Part shown: piece after piece, positions 44,245 to 52,222 of the stretch
How the letters are laid out: each line of letters begins with the position of its first letter
Numbering within the stretch: the stretch's first letter is position 1
Translations under genes and position numbers: made by a program
Notes under the pieces: generated by a model
What the model was told of the DNA's origin: nothing
The model's database searches: none
Seen by the model: the letters and a program-made list of their open reading frames with translations, nothing else
From: Micromonospora sp. MA102
GTDB lineage: Bacteria > Actinomycetota > Actinomycetes > Mycobacteriales > Micromonosporaceae
Direction: 5' to 3'
Assembly (NCBI RefSeq): GCF_025460765.1
Contig: NZ_JAMWEG010000008.1
Coordinates: 248,001 to 312,000 of the forward strand
Length of the DNA: 64,000 bases

Positions 44245-44757
44245 TCAGGCCGGGCGGGTCAGGTCCAGGCGCAGGCCGAGCAGCTCCACACCGGGCAGCG
44301 GGGCCCAGTCCTTCTCCGGCGCCCGCACGAAGCCCAGCCGCCCGTAGAGCCGCCGCGCCACGGCGGCCATCCCGCTGCGTACGCAGATCACCACCGCCGA
44401 GCAGCCCAGCTCGGTGGCACGCGCCACGCACGCCCCGACCAGGACCGCGCCGGCGCCCCGGCCCTGCGCGGCGGGGTCGACCGCCAGCATCCGGAACTCG
44501 GCCTCACCCGGGCCGGCGAGCTCGGCGAACGGGGTGCCGGGCAGCACGAACGTCACGGCGCCCACCACCTCACCGGTCACCTCGTCGACAGCTACCAGCA
44601 CCTCACCGGTCTCCGCCCGGGTGGCCACGTCGGCCAGCACCGGCGCGTAGCCCGTCTCGCCCTTGAGCTGCCCGTCGGCCTCGTACGCGGCGACCGTCAG
44701 GCGGGCCACCGCCGGGAAGTCGGCCGGCTCCGCTCGTCGGACGCGCAGCCCGCTCAA
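44245..44757 (-). CDS. GNAT-family N-acetyltransferase
   Basis: 170 residues. RVRRAEPADFPAVARLTVAAY opens the fold. The acetyl-CoA motif is FRMLAVDPAAQGRGAGAVLVGACVARA, followed by RSGMAAVARRLYGRLGFVRAPEKDW. The substrate is unknown. It appears to start at TTG 44757, which overlaps the stop of the upstream biotinyl-domain gene (TTGA), so translation is coupled. Use of TTG is notable, since no in-frame ATG or GTG occurs nearby. Confidence 0.85.
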   Translation of the reverse strand: MSGLRVRRAEPADFPAVARLTVAAYEADGQLKGETGYAPVLADVATRAETGEVLVAVDEVTGEVVGAVTFVLPGTPFAELAGPGEAEFRMLAVDPAAQGRGAGAVLVGACVARATELGCSAVVICVRSGMAAVARRLYGRLGFVRAPEKDWAPLPGVELLGLRLDLTRPA

Positions 44758-44969
44758 CCGATCACCGCGATCAGGTCACCGTCCTGCACGACGTCGCCCT
44801 CGTTGACCGCGATCCGCTGCACCACGCCGTCGGACTCGGCGACAACGGGGATCTCCATCTTCATCGACTCCAGGATCACCAGCGTGTCCCCCTCGGACAC
44901 GGTGTCCCCGGCCGACGCCACGACCTTCCAGACGTTCGCCACCATCTCGGCGCGGATCTCCTCGGCCAT
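44754..44969 (-). CDS. Single biotinyl/lipoyl-domain protein (TB7.3-like)
   Basis: 71 residues consisting of one biotinyl domain. The modified Lys lies in LVILESMKMEIPV (ESMKM in place of the more common EAMKM), with the partner hairpin GVVQRIAVNEGDVVQDGDLIAVIG. It would be biotinylated by BirA and could serve as carrier for an acyl-CoA carboxylase, though no carboxylase genes are adjacent. The M. tuberculosis homologue TB7.3 (Rv3221c) also lies beside the anti-sigma gene rshA, matching this neighbourhood. ATG 44969. Confidence 0.9.
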   Translation of the reverse strand: MAEEIRAEMVANVWKVVASAGDTVSEGDTLVILESMKMEIPVVAESDGVVQRIAVNEGDVVQDGDLIAVIG

Positions 44970-45199
44970 CTCCGGGCCCTCCCTCTCCACCGCTGTCTGC
45001 TGCGAACGGTATCCAATCATGAGCCCGCTCACGCTCCGGCACAGCGCGCCCGGCACGCCGGTTCCGCCCCCGCCGGTCCCCCGCGACCCGCGTCGGCACT
45101 AGCATCAGCGCGGTCGGCTCCCGGCGCCCGGGAACCGGCACGCGACCTCCGCCGCGCTCGCCCGCGGCCGGACCGTGACCAGCACAAAGGAGGCAGAGC

Positions 45200-45274
45200 A
45201 TGGCGAAGAAGGCCCGTAAGAAGAAGGCCCGTAAGAAGAGCGGCGCCAACCACGGCAAGCGCCCCAACTCCTGA
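45200..45274 (+). CDS. 50S ribosomal protein bL37 (24 residues)
   Basis: A 24-codon gene encoding an extremely basic peptide, MAKKARKKKARKK then SGANHGKRPNS. The Lys/Arg-rich start and the NHGKRPN C-terminus match bL37, the tiny actinobacteria-specific large-subunit protein discovered in mycobacterial ribosome structures. It has a near-consensus AAAGGAGG ribosome site 6 nt before ATG 45200, and a strong hairpin terminator 43 bp after the stop. It is too short for most gene finders. Identification is from memory of the sequence pattern. Confidence 0.88.
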   Translation: MAKKARKKKARKKSGANHGKRPNS

Positions 45275-45316
45275 TCCCGGATCGGAGTCGGTGCCGGCCC
45301 CCGGGCCGGACACACG

Positions 45317-45348
45317 GGTGGCCCGGGTCCAGACGGACCCGGGCCACC
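45317..45348. terminator. Bidirectional hairpin terminator between bL37 and rsrA
   Basis: Perfect 14-bp arms (GGTGGCCCGGGTCC and its complement) around an AGAC loop. It ends 28 bp from the rsrA stop on the other strand, so it serves both convergent units. Confidence 0.82.
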
Positions 45349-45375
45349 GGTGATTTCAGCTCGTTGCCGCTGCCG

Positions 45376-45669
45376 TCAGTCGGCCAGCTCGCGGGACTCG
45401 GTGGTCTCGAAGACCACCAGCTCGGACAGGCGGACCCGCAGCCGCTCGCGCAACTGCTCCGGCGCGGTCTCGTTGCCGCAGCAGCGGGCGACCAGCGCCT
45501 TCACCTCCTGCTCGATGCCGTACTCGTGCAGGCAGGGCCCGCACTCCTCCAGGTGCTCCCGGATGAGGACGCGGCGCTCCTCACCGCACTCCAGGTCCAG
45601 GTAGAGGTAGACCTCGGCGAGCACCTCGCGGCAGTCCGTCTCGTGCGGCTTCCCACAGCTCACGGTCAC
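45376..45669 (-). CDS. rsrA: Mycothiol-system zinc anti-sigma factor RsrA/RshA
   Basis: 97 residues with the zinc-binding ZAS motif HLEECGPC (H-x3-C-x2-C) at about residues 39-46 plus an upstream Cys in [10 protein letters not shown]. Oxidation forms disulfides, expels zinc and releases SigR. The GTG start overlaps the sigR stop by 4 bp, guaranteeing coupled, near-stoichiometric synthesis. The C-terminal acidic region is as in streptomycete RsrA. Confidence 0.94.
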   Translation of the reverse strand: MTVSCGKPHETDCREVLAEVYLYLDLECGEERRVLIREHLEECGPCLHEYGIEQEVKALVARCCGNETAPEQLRERLRVRLSELVVFETTESRELAD

Positions 45670-46286
45670 ACCTCCCGGCTGGCGGCGGCGGTCGAGCCCT
45701 TCGACGGCGCGGAGGTGAAGCCCCGCTCCGCCGCGTACTGCTCGAGCAGCTTGCGCAGATTACGACGGCCGCGGTGCAGCCGCGACATCACGGTGCCGAT
45801 CGGCGTGCCCATGACGTCGGCGACCTCCTTGTAGGAGAAGCCCTCGACGTCGGTGAGGTAGACCGCCATGCGGAACTCCTCCGGCAGCTGCTGGAGGGCT
45901 TCCTTGACGTCGCTGTCCGGCAGCCGGTCCAGCGCCTCGGTCTCCGCCGAGCGCAACCCGCTGGACGTGTGCGACTCCGCCTCGGCGAGCTGCCAGTCGG
46001 TGATCTCGTCCGTGGGCGCCTGGATGGGCTGGCGCTGCCGCTTCCGGTAGGAGTTGATGTAGGTGTTGGTCAGGATCCGGTACAACCAGGCCTTCAGGTT
46101 CGTGCCCTGCTCGAACTGGTGGAAGGCGGCGTACGCCTTCAGGTACGTCTCCTGGACCAGGTCCTCGGCATCCGCCGGGTTGCGGGTCATCCGCAGCCCG
46201 GCAGCGTAGAGCTGGTCGACGAAGGGCATCGCGTCCCGCTCGAAGCGGGCCCTGCGCTCGTCCGTCTTCTCGGTCGTCAACCGCAC
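45666..46286 (-). CDS. sigR: Redox-stress ECF sigma factor SigR/SigH
   Basis: 206 residues from GTG 46286. Region 2 ([64 protein letters not shown]) and region 4 ([48 protein letters not shown]) match Streptomyces SigR and mycobacterial SigH. It directs transcription of thioredoxin and mycothiol genes during thiol oxidation and is held by RsrA. The open frame continues 62 codons upstream to GTG 46472, which has a better ribosome site, so two isoforms are likely. TTG 46280 is another possible internal start. Confidence 0.93.
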   Translation of the reverse strand: MRLTTEKTDERRARFERDAMPFVDQLYAAGLRMTRNPADAEDLVQETYLKAYAAFHQFEQGTNLKAWLYRILTNTYINSYRKRQRQPIQAPTDEITDWQLAEAESHTSSGLRSAETEALDRLPDSDVKEALQQLPEEFRMAVYLTDVEGFSYKEVADVMGTPIGTVMSRLHRGRRNLRKLLEQYAAERGFTSAPSKGSTAAASREV

Positions 46287-46472
46287 GTCCCCTCGCGTCG
46301 GATGCTGTCCCGCCGAGGATACGCGTACCCACCTGTCGGCAGATTCACTTCCGGACTCTGTGCTGGTGCTCACGGCCGACGCCGTCGCGGGCCAGTCCGG
46401 CGCGTCCAGCAGCCGCTTGAGCTGCCGCGCGTCCTGTTCGTCCCGCTCCCGGCTCCGTGTCTCGGTCGGCAC
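46287..46472 (-). other. In-frame N-terminal extension of SigR (possible long isoform)
   Basis: From GTG 46472 the reading frame is open through sigR, adding 62 residues ([20 protein letters not shown] at the start). A GAGGGGGG ribosome site lies about 6 nt before this GTG, and a SigR-type promoter is 40 bp upstream. In Streptomyces coelicolor a SigR-dependent promoter drives an unstable long form (sigma-R') with a 55-residue extension from an upstream start, providing transient feedback. The architecture here is the same; function is inferred. Confidence 0.7.
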
Positions 46473-46512
46473 CGGTCACCCCCCTCGGCTGGAAAACGCA
46501 TCCGGGGGTAGT

Positions 46513-46539
46513 AACGCTCGCCGCCGGGCCGGACATTCC
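46513..46539 (-). promoter_or_regulatory. SigR-type autoregulatory promoter
   Basis: On the minus strand GGAAT (46539-46535), 19 bp, GTT (46515-46513) fits the SigR/SigH consensus GGAA[T/C]-N18/19-GTT. It is placed about 40 bp ahead of the long-form start at 46472, which would give positive feedback on sigR-rsrA. Confidence 0.75.
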
Positions 46540-46554
46540 ACGCCGCCCCACCCG

Positions 46555-46598
46555 TTCCTGGTCCCCGCCTCGGCCGCGACCGACGCTGGGACCAGGAA
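46555..46598. terminator. Hairpin between the hydrolase gene and the sigR promoter
   Basis: Perfect 11-bp arms (TTCCTGGTCCC and GGGACCAGGAA) around a 22-nt loop. It lies downstream of the alpha/beta-hydrolase gene on the same strand and just upstream of the SigR promoter, so it may insulate sigR from read-through. The rest of 46473-46769 shows no gene. Confidence 0.5.
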
Positions 46599-46769
46599 GG
46601 GCCTGGGAGGGTGGCCCCGGACGCCCGAACCGGGCGCCCGACACCACCCGTAGCAACGACCCGCCGCCACCGACGGTCACGCCGACCCCTCCGCCGCCGC
46701 GTGTCGCCCCTCCACCGCTCGGCGCCCCGGGCCTTCCGGGCCGAGCCGCCGGCGACGTCGCGGGGACGG

Positions 46770-47387
46770 TCAGGCGGGAAGCCAGCCCCGGGCGCGGAGC
46801 CAGTCGCGGACGACTCCCGCCGTGGCCGCCGGGTCGCCGCGGAGGTCGTGCCGCTCGCCCGGACGGGTCACCACCTCGACGCCGGCCCCGGGCTCGGGCA
46901 CCCCGAACGGGTCCCGGTCGCCGTTGACCACCAGCGTGGGCAGGCCGGTGCGCAGTTCCTCGGCCCGCGAGCGTTCCGGCCGCCCCGGCGGGTGCAGCGG
47001 GAACGCCAGCGCGACGATGCCGGCCGCGCCGACCGCGTGGGCGGTGCGGCAGGCGACCCGGGCGCCGCTGGACCGGCCGCCGACCACCCAGCGGGCCGCC
47101 TCGGGGTGGCGGGTTCTGAGTTCGGCCAGTACGGCCGTCCACGCCTCGTCGAGGTGTCCGGCCGGGGCGGGGGCGCGCCGGCCGGCGACCCGGTACGGCT
47201 GGGTCACCCGGACCACACCCGCGCCGGCGTCGACCAGCGCGTCCCGGACCGCCACCAGGTCCGGGGCGTCCACGTCGCCACCGGCCCCGTGACCGAGCAC
47301 CAGCACGGTGGCGCCGCCGGCCACCGGCGGATCGATGTGGACCCGGGCCGGTCCGCGGGGTGTCCCGATCTCGTCACTGTGCCGCAC
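46770..47387 (-). CDS. Alpha/beta-hydrolase family protein (KANL3/Tex30-like)
   Basis: 205 residues. It has VLVLGHGAGGDVDAPDL (oxyanion loop), the nucleophile elbow VVGGRSSGARVACRTA, FPLHPPGRPERSRAEEL, the acid region VVNGDRDPFGVPEP and a catalytic His in RPGERHDLRG. This is the small dienelactone-hydrolase-like KANL3/Tex30 group; the substrate is unknown. GTG 47387 has CAGAAT 6 nt upstream and no ribosome site (leaderless). Confidence 0.82.
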   Translation of the reverse strand: MRHSDEIGTPRGPARVHIDPPVAGGATVLVLGHGAGGDVDAPDLVAVRDALVDAGAGVVRVTQPYRVAGRRAPAPAGHLDEAWTAVLAELRTRHPEAARWVVGGRSSGARVACRTAHAVGAAGIVALAFPLHPPGRPERSRAEELRTGLPTLVVNGDRDPFGVPEPGAGVEVVTRPGERHDLRGDPAATAGVVRDWLRARGWLPA

Positions 47388-47489
47388 GGGCCCATTCTGC
47401 GGCCGGCCCGGCGCGCGGCTGTCGTCCGGTGCGGAAACAGCGTCGCCCGCGTCTCCCGGCGGGGAGACGCGGGCGGCGGCCGAACGGCA

Positions 47490-47882
47490 TCAGCTCGACG
47501 GCACCAGCGTGAGCAGGCGGTCGCGGACCGGTGGGCCGGCCTCGTCGAGGACGTCCGGATCCGGCTGCACCTCGCTGCGCCAGGCGACCAGCATGGCCCG
47601 CCGCTCGCGGGGTGTGGTGCCGCCCCAGACGCCGTGGCAGTCACCCACCTCCAGGGCCCAGGCGAGGCAGGACCCCTGGACGTCGCAACTGCGGCAGAGC
47701 GCCACGGCCGCGTCGGCCGGTTCGTTGGGCGCCGGAAAGAACGTCTCCGGATCCACGCTCTGGCAGGTTCCTCTGGTCCGCCACGCCTCGTCGTGGCGCC
47801 GCTCGCGCAGGGCCCGCAGCAGTCGCGGATCTCGCCGCGCGGCGGCCACCTCGTGCGGGCGGGGCATGCGTGCCCGTGTCAA
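47490..47882 (-). CDS. WhiB-family regulator, second copy
   Basis: 130 residues from TTG 47882. Cluster ligands are Cys in RGTCQSVDPETFFP and CRSCDVQGSC (C-x2-C-x5-C), with the turn GVWGGTTPRERR. An N-terminal basic extension of ~50 residues and a ~30-residue C-terminal tail distinguish it from WhiB1, resembling WhiB2/WhiB7-size proteins without an AT-hook. The start is uncertain: GGAGGTGGG precedes TTG 47882, ATG 47867 is just downstream, and ATG 47918 is in frame upstream. Likely DNA-binding and redox-sensitive; targets unknown. Confidence 0.85.
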   Translation of the reverse strand: MTRARMPRPHEVAAARRDPRLLRALRERRHDEAWRTRGTCQSVDPETFFPAPNEPADAAVALCRSCDVQGSCLAWALEVGDCHGVWGGTTPRERRAMLVAWRSEVQPDPDVLDEAGPPVRDRLLTLVPSS

Positions 47883-48091
47883 TACACCCACCTCCCCCGT
47901 GGGACCGGCAAAGATCATGGAAGATCGATGGGTGTCATCCGCCCCGTGCGAACAGACCCCAACACCGGCGCTGTGTTCTATCGCACTTGCGCAGGCGGGG
48001 ACAAGAGCCTTCGGTAAACATGGCTAAACGGCCGGGCGACGTTTCAGGCGCAACCCCGGCAAATCAGCACACGACAATGTGCTGAGCGTGA

Positions 48092-48799
48092 TCAGAACAG
48101 GGTCATTTCCGTCTCGGCCTCCGCACGCGCCAGGGGGACCCGGGCGGTCAGCTCCGGGCCGTCGTTGCGGACGTCGCCGACCGCCGGCGAGACCGGGCGG
48201 ATCTCCAGCCCCGCCAGCCAGGCCGGGGCGGGCGGCGCGAGCAGCTCGGCGGGCTCGGCGGCGGCGCCCAGCCAGGCCGCCCAGCGCTCCCGGGGCAGCA
48301 GCAGCGGCATCCGGTCGTGCACCTCGGCCAGCTCGCCGACCGCCGCGGTGGTCAGCACGCTGAACGTGAGCCGCGCCTCGCCGGCCGGCTCCCAGACCGA
48401 CCAGATGCCCGCGAAGGCCAGCACCGAGCCGTCGCGCGGGGTCATGAAGTAGGGCTGCCGCCGGCCGTCGGCCTGCCGGACCCACTCGTACCAGCCGTCG
48501 GCCGGGACCAGGCAGCGGCGGCGGGCGAACGACGGGGCGTACGCCCGGCTGGTGGCGATGGTCTCCACCCGCGCGTTGATCATGCGGGCGGCGCCGGCGG
48601 CGGTGCGGGACCAGTGTGGCACCAGCCCCCAGCGGCCGACGGAGAGCAGCCGGTGCCCCTCCGGAGCCAGCCGGACGAGCGGCACGGGATCGGTCGGGGC
48701 GACGTTGAAGTCCGGGCCGACCCCGCCGGTCTCGTCGGACGACTCGAACAGCGCGCTCAGGTCGCCCGCGCTCCGGGTCGTCGCGTACCTCCCGCACAT
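48092..48799 (-). CDS. SOS-response-associated protein YedK/HMCES (SRAP)
   Basis: 235 residues of the SRAP family. The catalytic Cys2 follows the initiator Met (MCGRYATTRSAGDL). Other conserved residues are in FNVAPTDPVP (Asn), WGLVPHW, INARVETI, RCLVPADGWYEW (Glu) and HDRMPLLL (His). It forms a thiazolidine crosslink to abasic sites in single-stranded DNA, protecting them. It is divergent from aroA, as recalled for M. tuberculosis Rv3226c/Rv3227. TAGCGT lies 7 nt before ATG 48799 (leaderless). Confidence 0.94.
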   Translation of the reverse strand: MCGRYATTRSAGDLSALFESSDETGGVGPDFNVAPTDPVPLVRLAPEGHRLLSVGRWGLVPHWSRTAAGAARMINARVETIATSRAYAPSFARRRCLVPADGWYEWVRQADGRRQPYFMTPRDGSVLAFAGIWSVWEPAGEARLTFSVLTTAAVGELAEVHDRMPLLLPRERWAAWLGAAAEPAELLAPPAPAWLAGLEIRPVSPAVGDVRNDGPELTARVPLARAEAETEMTLF

Positions 48800-48901
48800 G
48801 GCGCCAACGCTAACCCGCCGGCGGCGTTCCGGCTGTCCCGCCAACCGGGAGCAGGAGCGACGGGCGGTTCCACCGGCCCGCGGAGTTGGCAGAATGTGAG
48901 C

Positions 48902-50203
48902 GTGGGGAATCTGACCGCGACCCGGCCGCCGCAGCCGTGGACCGCGCCGACCGCGAGCGACCCGGTCGCCGCGACGCTGCGCCTGCCCGGCTCCAAGTCG
49001 ATGACCGCCCGGGCCCTGGTGCTCGGCGCGCTGGCCAGCGGCCCGTCGACGCTCGACCGGCCGCTGCGCGCCCGGGACACCGAGCTGATGGCCGGCGGCC
49101 TGCGCGAGCTGGGCGCGCACATGTCCGTGTCCGACGACGACCGCTGGCTGGTCCGGCCGCACCCGCTGGTCGGCCCGGCGCACGTCGACGTCGGCCTGGC
49201 CGGCACGGTGATGCGGTTCCTGCCGGCGGTGGCCGGCCTGGCCGAGGGCCGGGTCACCTTCGACGGCGACCCGCACGCCCGGACCCGCCCGCTCGGCCCG
49301 CTGATCGGCGCGCTGCGCTCCCTCGGCGTCCGCATCGACGCCCCGCCGGTCGGCAGCCTGCCACTGGTCGTCCTCGGCGCCGGCCGGGTCACCGGCGGCG
49401 AGGTGGTCATCGACGCCTCCGCCTCCAGCCAGCTCGTCTCCGGGCTGCTGCTGGCCGGGCCGCGCTTCGACCGAGGCGTGGTGGTCCGGCACGAGGGGCC
49501 CCCGGTGCCGTCCGCTCCGCACCTGCGGATGACCGTGCAGATGCTGCGCGCCGCCGGGGCAGCGGTCGACGACACCACGCCCGACGTCTGGGCGGTCGAG
49601 CCCGGCCCGCTGACCGGGCGCGGCTGGGAGATCGAGCCCGACCTGTCCGGAGCGGCGCCGTTCTTCGCCGCCGCCCTGGTCACCGGCGGCGAGGTGACCC
49701 TCCAGGGCTGGCCGCGCAGCAGCCTCCAGCCGGTCGAGCAGCTGCGCGGGCTGCTGCACCGGATGGGCGGCGAGGTGATCCTGGGCACCGACGGGCTGAC
49801 CGTGCGGGGCACCGGCACGGTCCGCGGGCTGGACGCCGACCTCTCCGACGTCGGCGAGCTGACCCCGGTGCTGACCGCGCTGGCCATGCTGGCCGACTCC
49901 CCGTCCCGGCTGACCGGCGTGGGCCACATCCGGGGGCACGAGACCGACCGGGTCGCCGCCCTGGCCAAGGAGTTCGCCGCGCTGGGCGCGGACCTCACCG
50001 AGACCACCGACGGGCTGGAGATCCGGCCCCGCCCGCTGCGCGGCGGGACCTTCCGGACGTACGACGACCACCGGATGGCGCACGCCGCGGCGGTGGCCGG
50101 GCTGGCGGTCCCCGGCATCGAGGTCGACGACGTGTCGTGCACCTCGAAGACCATGCCGGAGTTCCCGGCGCTATGGTCGGGGATGGTGACGGGTAAGAGC
50201 TGA
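48902..50203 (+). CDS. aroA: 3-phosphoshikimate 1-carboxyvinyltransferase (EPSP synthase)
   Basis: 433 residues with LPGSKSMTARALVLGALA (shikimate-phosphate Ser/Lys), GLAGTVMRFLPAVAGLA, SASSQLVSGLLLAG, EPDLSGAAPFFAAALVTGG, and YDDHRMAHAAAVAGL with KTMPEFPALW at the end. It makes EPSP from shikimate-3-phosphate and phosphoenolpyruvate in the aromatic pathway. The glyphosate-site region reads GLAGTVMR in place of the common GNAGTAxR. CAGAAT lies 6 nt before GTG 48902 (leaderless). rsgA follows 16 bp after the stop, suggesting one operon. Confidence 0.96.
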   Translation: MGNLTATRPPQPWTAPTASDPVAATLRLPGSKSMTARALVLGALASGPSTLDRPLRARDTELMAGGLRELGAHMSVSDDDRWLVRPHPLVGPAHVDVGLAGTVMRFLPAVAGLAEGRVTFDGDPHARTRPLGPLIGALRSLGVRIDAPPVGSLPLVVLGAGRVTGGEVVIDASASSQLVSGLLLAGPRFDRGVVVRHEGPPVPSAPHLRMTVQMLRAAGAAVDDTTPDVWAVEPGPLTGRGWEIEPDLSGAAPFFAAALVTGGEVTLQGWPRSSLQPVEQLRGLLHRMGGEVILGTDGLTVRGTGTVRGLDADLSDVGELTPVLTALAMLADSPSRLTGVGHIRGHETDRVAALAKEFAALGADLTETTDGLEIRPRPLRGGTFRTYDDHRMAHAAAVAGLAVPGIEVDDVSCTSKTMPEFPALWSGMVTGKS

Positions 50204-50219
50204 CGACGGGGGGGACGTC

Positions 50220-51317
50220 CTGGCGACGAAGCGGCGGGAGTACGACGAGGACGACGTCCGGGTCCGACCCGGCAGGTCGTCGCGCCCGCGCACGCGCACC
50301 CGTCCCCGTCACGAGGACGCCGTGGACGGGTTCGTGATCGCCGTCGACCGGGGGCGCTACACCTGCGTGTTCCTCGACGCCGAGCCGGACTCCCCGACCG
50401 TGACCGCCATGCGGGCGCGCGAGCTGGGCCGCAAGTCGGTGGTGGTGGGCGACCGGGTGGGCCTGGTCGGCGACACCTCGGGCGCTCCCGGGGCGCTGGC
50501 CCGGATCGTCCGGATCGCCGAGCGCCGCTCGGTGCTGCGGCGGACGGCGGAGGACGACGCCACCACCGCCGAAGGACGGCTGGAACGGGTGGTCGTGGCC
50601 AACGCCGACCAGCTCGTGATCGTCAGCGCACTGGCCGACCCGCCGCCGCGCACCGGGTTCATCGACCGCTGCCTGGTGGCCGCGTACGACGCCGACATCG
50701 AGCCGCTGCTCTGCCTCACCAAGGCCGACCTGGCCGGCCCGGAGGCGGTGCTCGGCTACTACACCGAGCTGGAACTGCCGTACGTGCTGATCCGGCCGGA
50801 CTCCGACCTGGCCGCGCTGCGCGCGCTGCTCGCCGGGCGGGTGTCCGTCATGGTCGGGCACTCCGGGGTGGGCAAGTCGACGCTTGTCAACCGCCTCGTG
50901 CCGGAGGCTGACCGGGCGGTCGGCACGGTCAGCGCGATCGGCCGGGGCCGGCACACCTCGACCAGCGCCGTGGCGCTCGGGCTGCCCCCGCACCCGCAGG
51001 GCGACCCCGGCTCGGCGCAGTCGGCGCCGGGCTGGATCATCGACACCCCGGGCGTGCGCAGCTTCGGGCTGGCGCACGTGTCCGCGGAGAGCCTGCTGCA
51101 CGGCTTCCCGGACCTGGTGGAGGCGACTGTCGACTGCCCGGCCAACTGCCAGCACACCGCCGAGGAGGCGGACTGCGCGCTGGACGCCTGGGTGGCCGCC
51201 GGCAAGGCGGACCCGCGCCGGCTGGCCTCGTACCGCCGGTTGCTGGCCTCCCGCAGCGGCGAGGGTGACGCGCGCGAACCGGAGCGGAACCCCGGCGACC
51301 CGCTCGCCGGTTCCTGA
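50220..51317 (+). CDS. rsgA: Ribosome small-subunit-dependent GTPase A
   Basis: 365 residues. The basic N-terminus KRREYDEDDVRVRPGRSSRP is conserved in actinobacterial RsgA, then an OB fold. The permuted GTPase order is G4 CLTKADL, G1 GHSGVGKSTLVN and G3 DTPGVRSF, with a C-terminal zinc site in CPANCQHTAEEADC. It helps late maturation of the 30S subunit. To include the conserved N-terminus translation must start at CTG 50220 (GGGGGG ribosome site), since no ATG, GTG or TTG lies between an in-frame stop and this codon. GTG 50322 would delete it. Confidence 0.9.
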   Translation: MATKRREYDEDDVRVRPGRSSRPRTRTRPRHEDAVDGFVIAVDRGRYTCVFLDAEPDSPTVTAMRARELGRKSVVVGDRVGLVGDTSGAPGALARIVRIAERRSVLRRTAEDDATTAEGRLERVVVANADQLVIVSALADPPPRTGFIDRCLVAAYDADIEPLLCLTKADLAGPEAVLGYYTELELPYVLIRPDSDLAALRALLAGRVSVMVGHSGVGKSTLVNRLVPEADRAVGTVSAIGRGRHTSTSAVALGLPPHPQGDPGSAQSAPGWIIDTPGVRSFGLAHVSAESLLHGFPDLVEATVDCPANCQHTAEEADCALDAWVAAGKADPRRLASYRRLLASRSGEGDAREPERNPGDPLAGS

Positions 51318-51376
51318 GCGGCGGGACCCGGGCTCCCCGCGCGTCACGGCGGCACGGGCGTCGCTAGCGTGTCCGC

Positions 51377-52195
51377 ATGACCGGGTACGCCGACGACCTC
51401 GCCCTCGCCCACCGGCTCGCCGACGCCGCCGACGCGGTCGCCACGGCCCGGTTCCGCGCCCTCGACCTGCGGGTCGAGTCGAAGCCCGACCTGACCCCGG
51501 TGTCCGACGCGGACACGGCCGTGGAGCGGGAGATCCGCGCCCTGCTGGCCGCCCACCGTCCCGGCGACGGCCTGCTCGGCGAGGAGTACGGCGAGCAGCC
51601 CGCCACCGGCCCCGACGGGCGGCGCTGGGTCGTCGACCCGATCGACGGCACCAAGAACTTCGTCCGGGGCGTACCCGTGTGGGCCACCCTGATCGCGCTG
51701 CTGGAGGGTGACCGGCCGGTGCTCGGCCTGGTGTCCGCCCCGGCGCTGCACCGGCGCTGGTGGGCGGCCCGCGGGGCGGGCGCCTTCGCCGGCCCCGACG
51801 CGGCCTCCGGCGCGCCGATCCGGGTCTCCGGGGTGACCACCCTGGCCGACGCCAGCTTCTGCTACTCCTCGCTGACCGGGTGGGAGGAGGCCGGCCGGCT
51901 GGACGCGGTCCTCCAGATCATGCGGGACGCCTGGCGCAGCCGGGCCTACGGCGACTTCTACGGCTACATGCTCCTGGCCGAGGGGGCGCTGGACGTGATG
52001 GTGGAGCCGGAACTGTCGCTCTGGGACATCGCGGCGCTGGTCCCGATCGTCACCGAGGCGGGTGGCACGGTCACCGATTTGGCCGGGCGACCGTCCCCGG
52101 CCGGGGACGGCTCCGGCGAGCACAGCGCCGTAGCCAGCAACGGCGCGCTGCACGACGACATCCTGGCCCGGCTCGGCCGGCCGGCCGAGCGCTGA
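51377..52195 (+). CDS. hisN: Histidinol-phosphatase (inositol-monophosphatase fold)
   Basis: 272 residues. Metal-site motifs are GEEYGEQ (Glu), WVVDPIDGTKNFVRG (DPIDGT) and LWDIAALVPIVTEAGG (WD). This is the IMPase superfamily; sequence and placement beside aroA-rsgA fit HisN, which dephosphorylates histidinol phosphate in histidine synthesis. Inositol phosphatase activity remains possible. TAGCGT is 6 nt before ATG 51377 and no ribosome site is present (leaderless). Confidence 0.9.
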   Translation: MTGYADDLALAHRLADAADAVATARFRALDLRVESKPDLTPVSDADTAVEREIRALLAAHRPGDGLLGEEYGEQPATGPDGRRWVVDPIDGTKNFVRGVPVWATLIALLEGDRPVLGLVSAPALHRRWWAARGAGAFAGPDAASGAPIRVSGVTTLADASFCYSSLTGWEEAGRLDAVLQIMRDAWRSRAYGDFYGYMLLAEGALDVMVEPELSLWDIAALVPIVTEAGGTVTDLAGRPSPAGDGSGEHSAVASNGALHDDILARLGRPAER

Positions 52196-52222
52196 CCCGC
52201 CGGCAACCTCTATCCTCGCCAG

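Noticed and set aside
46345-47142. 265-codon minus-strand frame over the sigR promoter region
   Set aside because: Gly/Arg-rich shadow of the hydrolase and sigR genes without motifs; it overlaps the SigR promoter and a hairpin.
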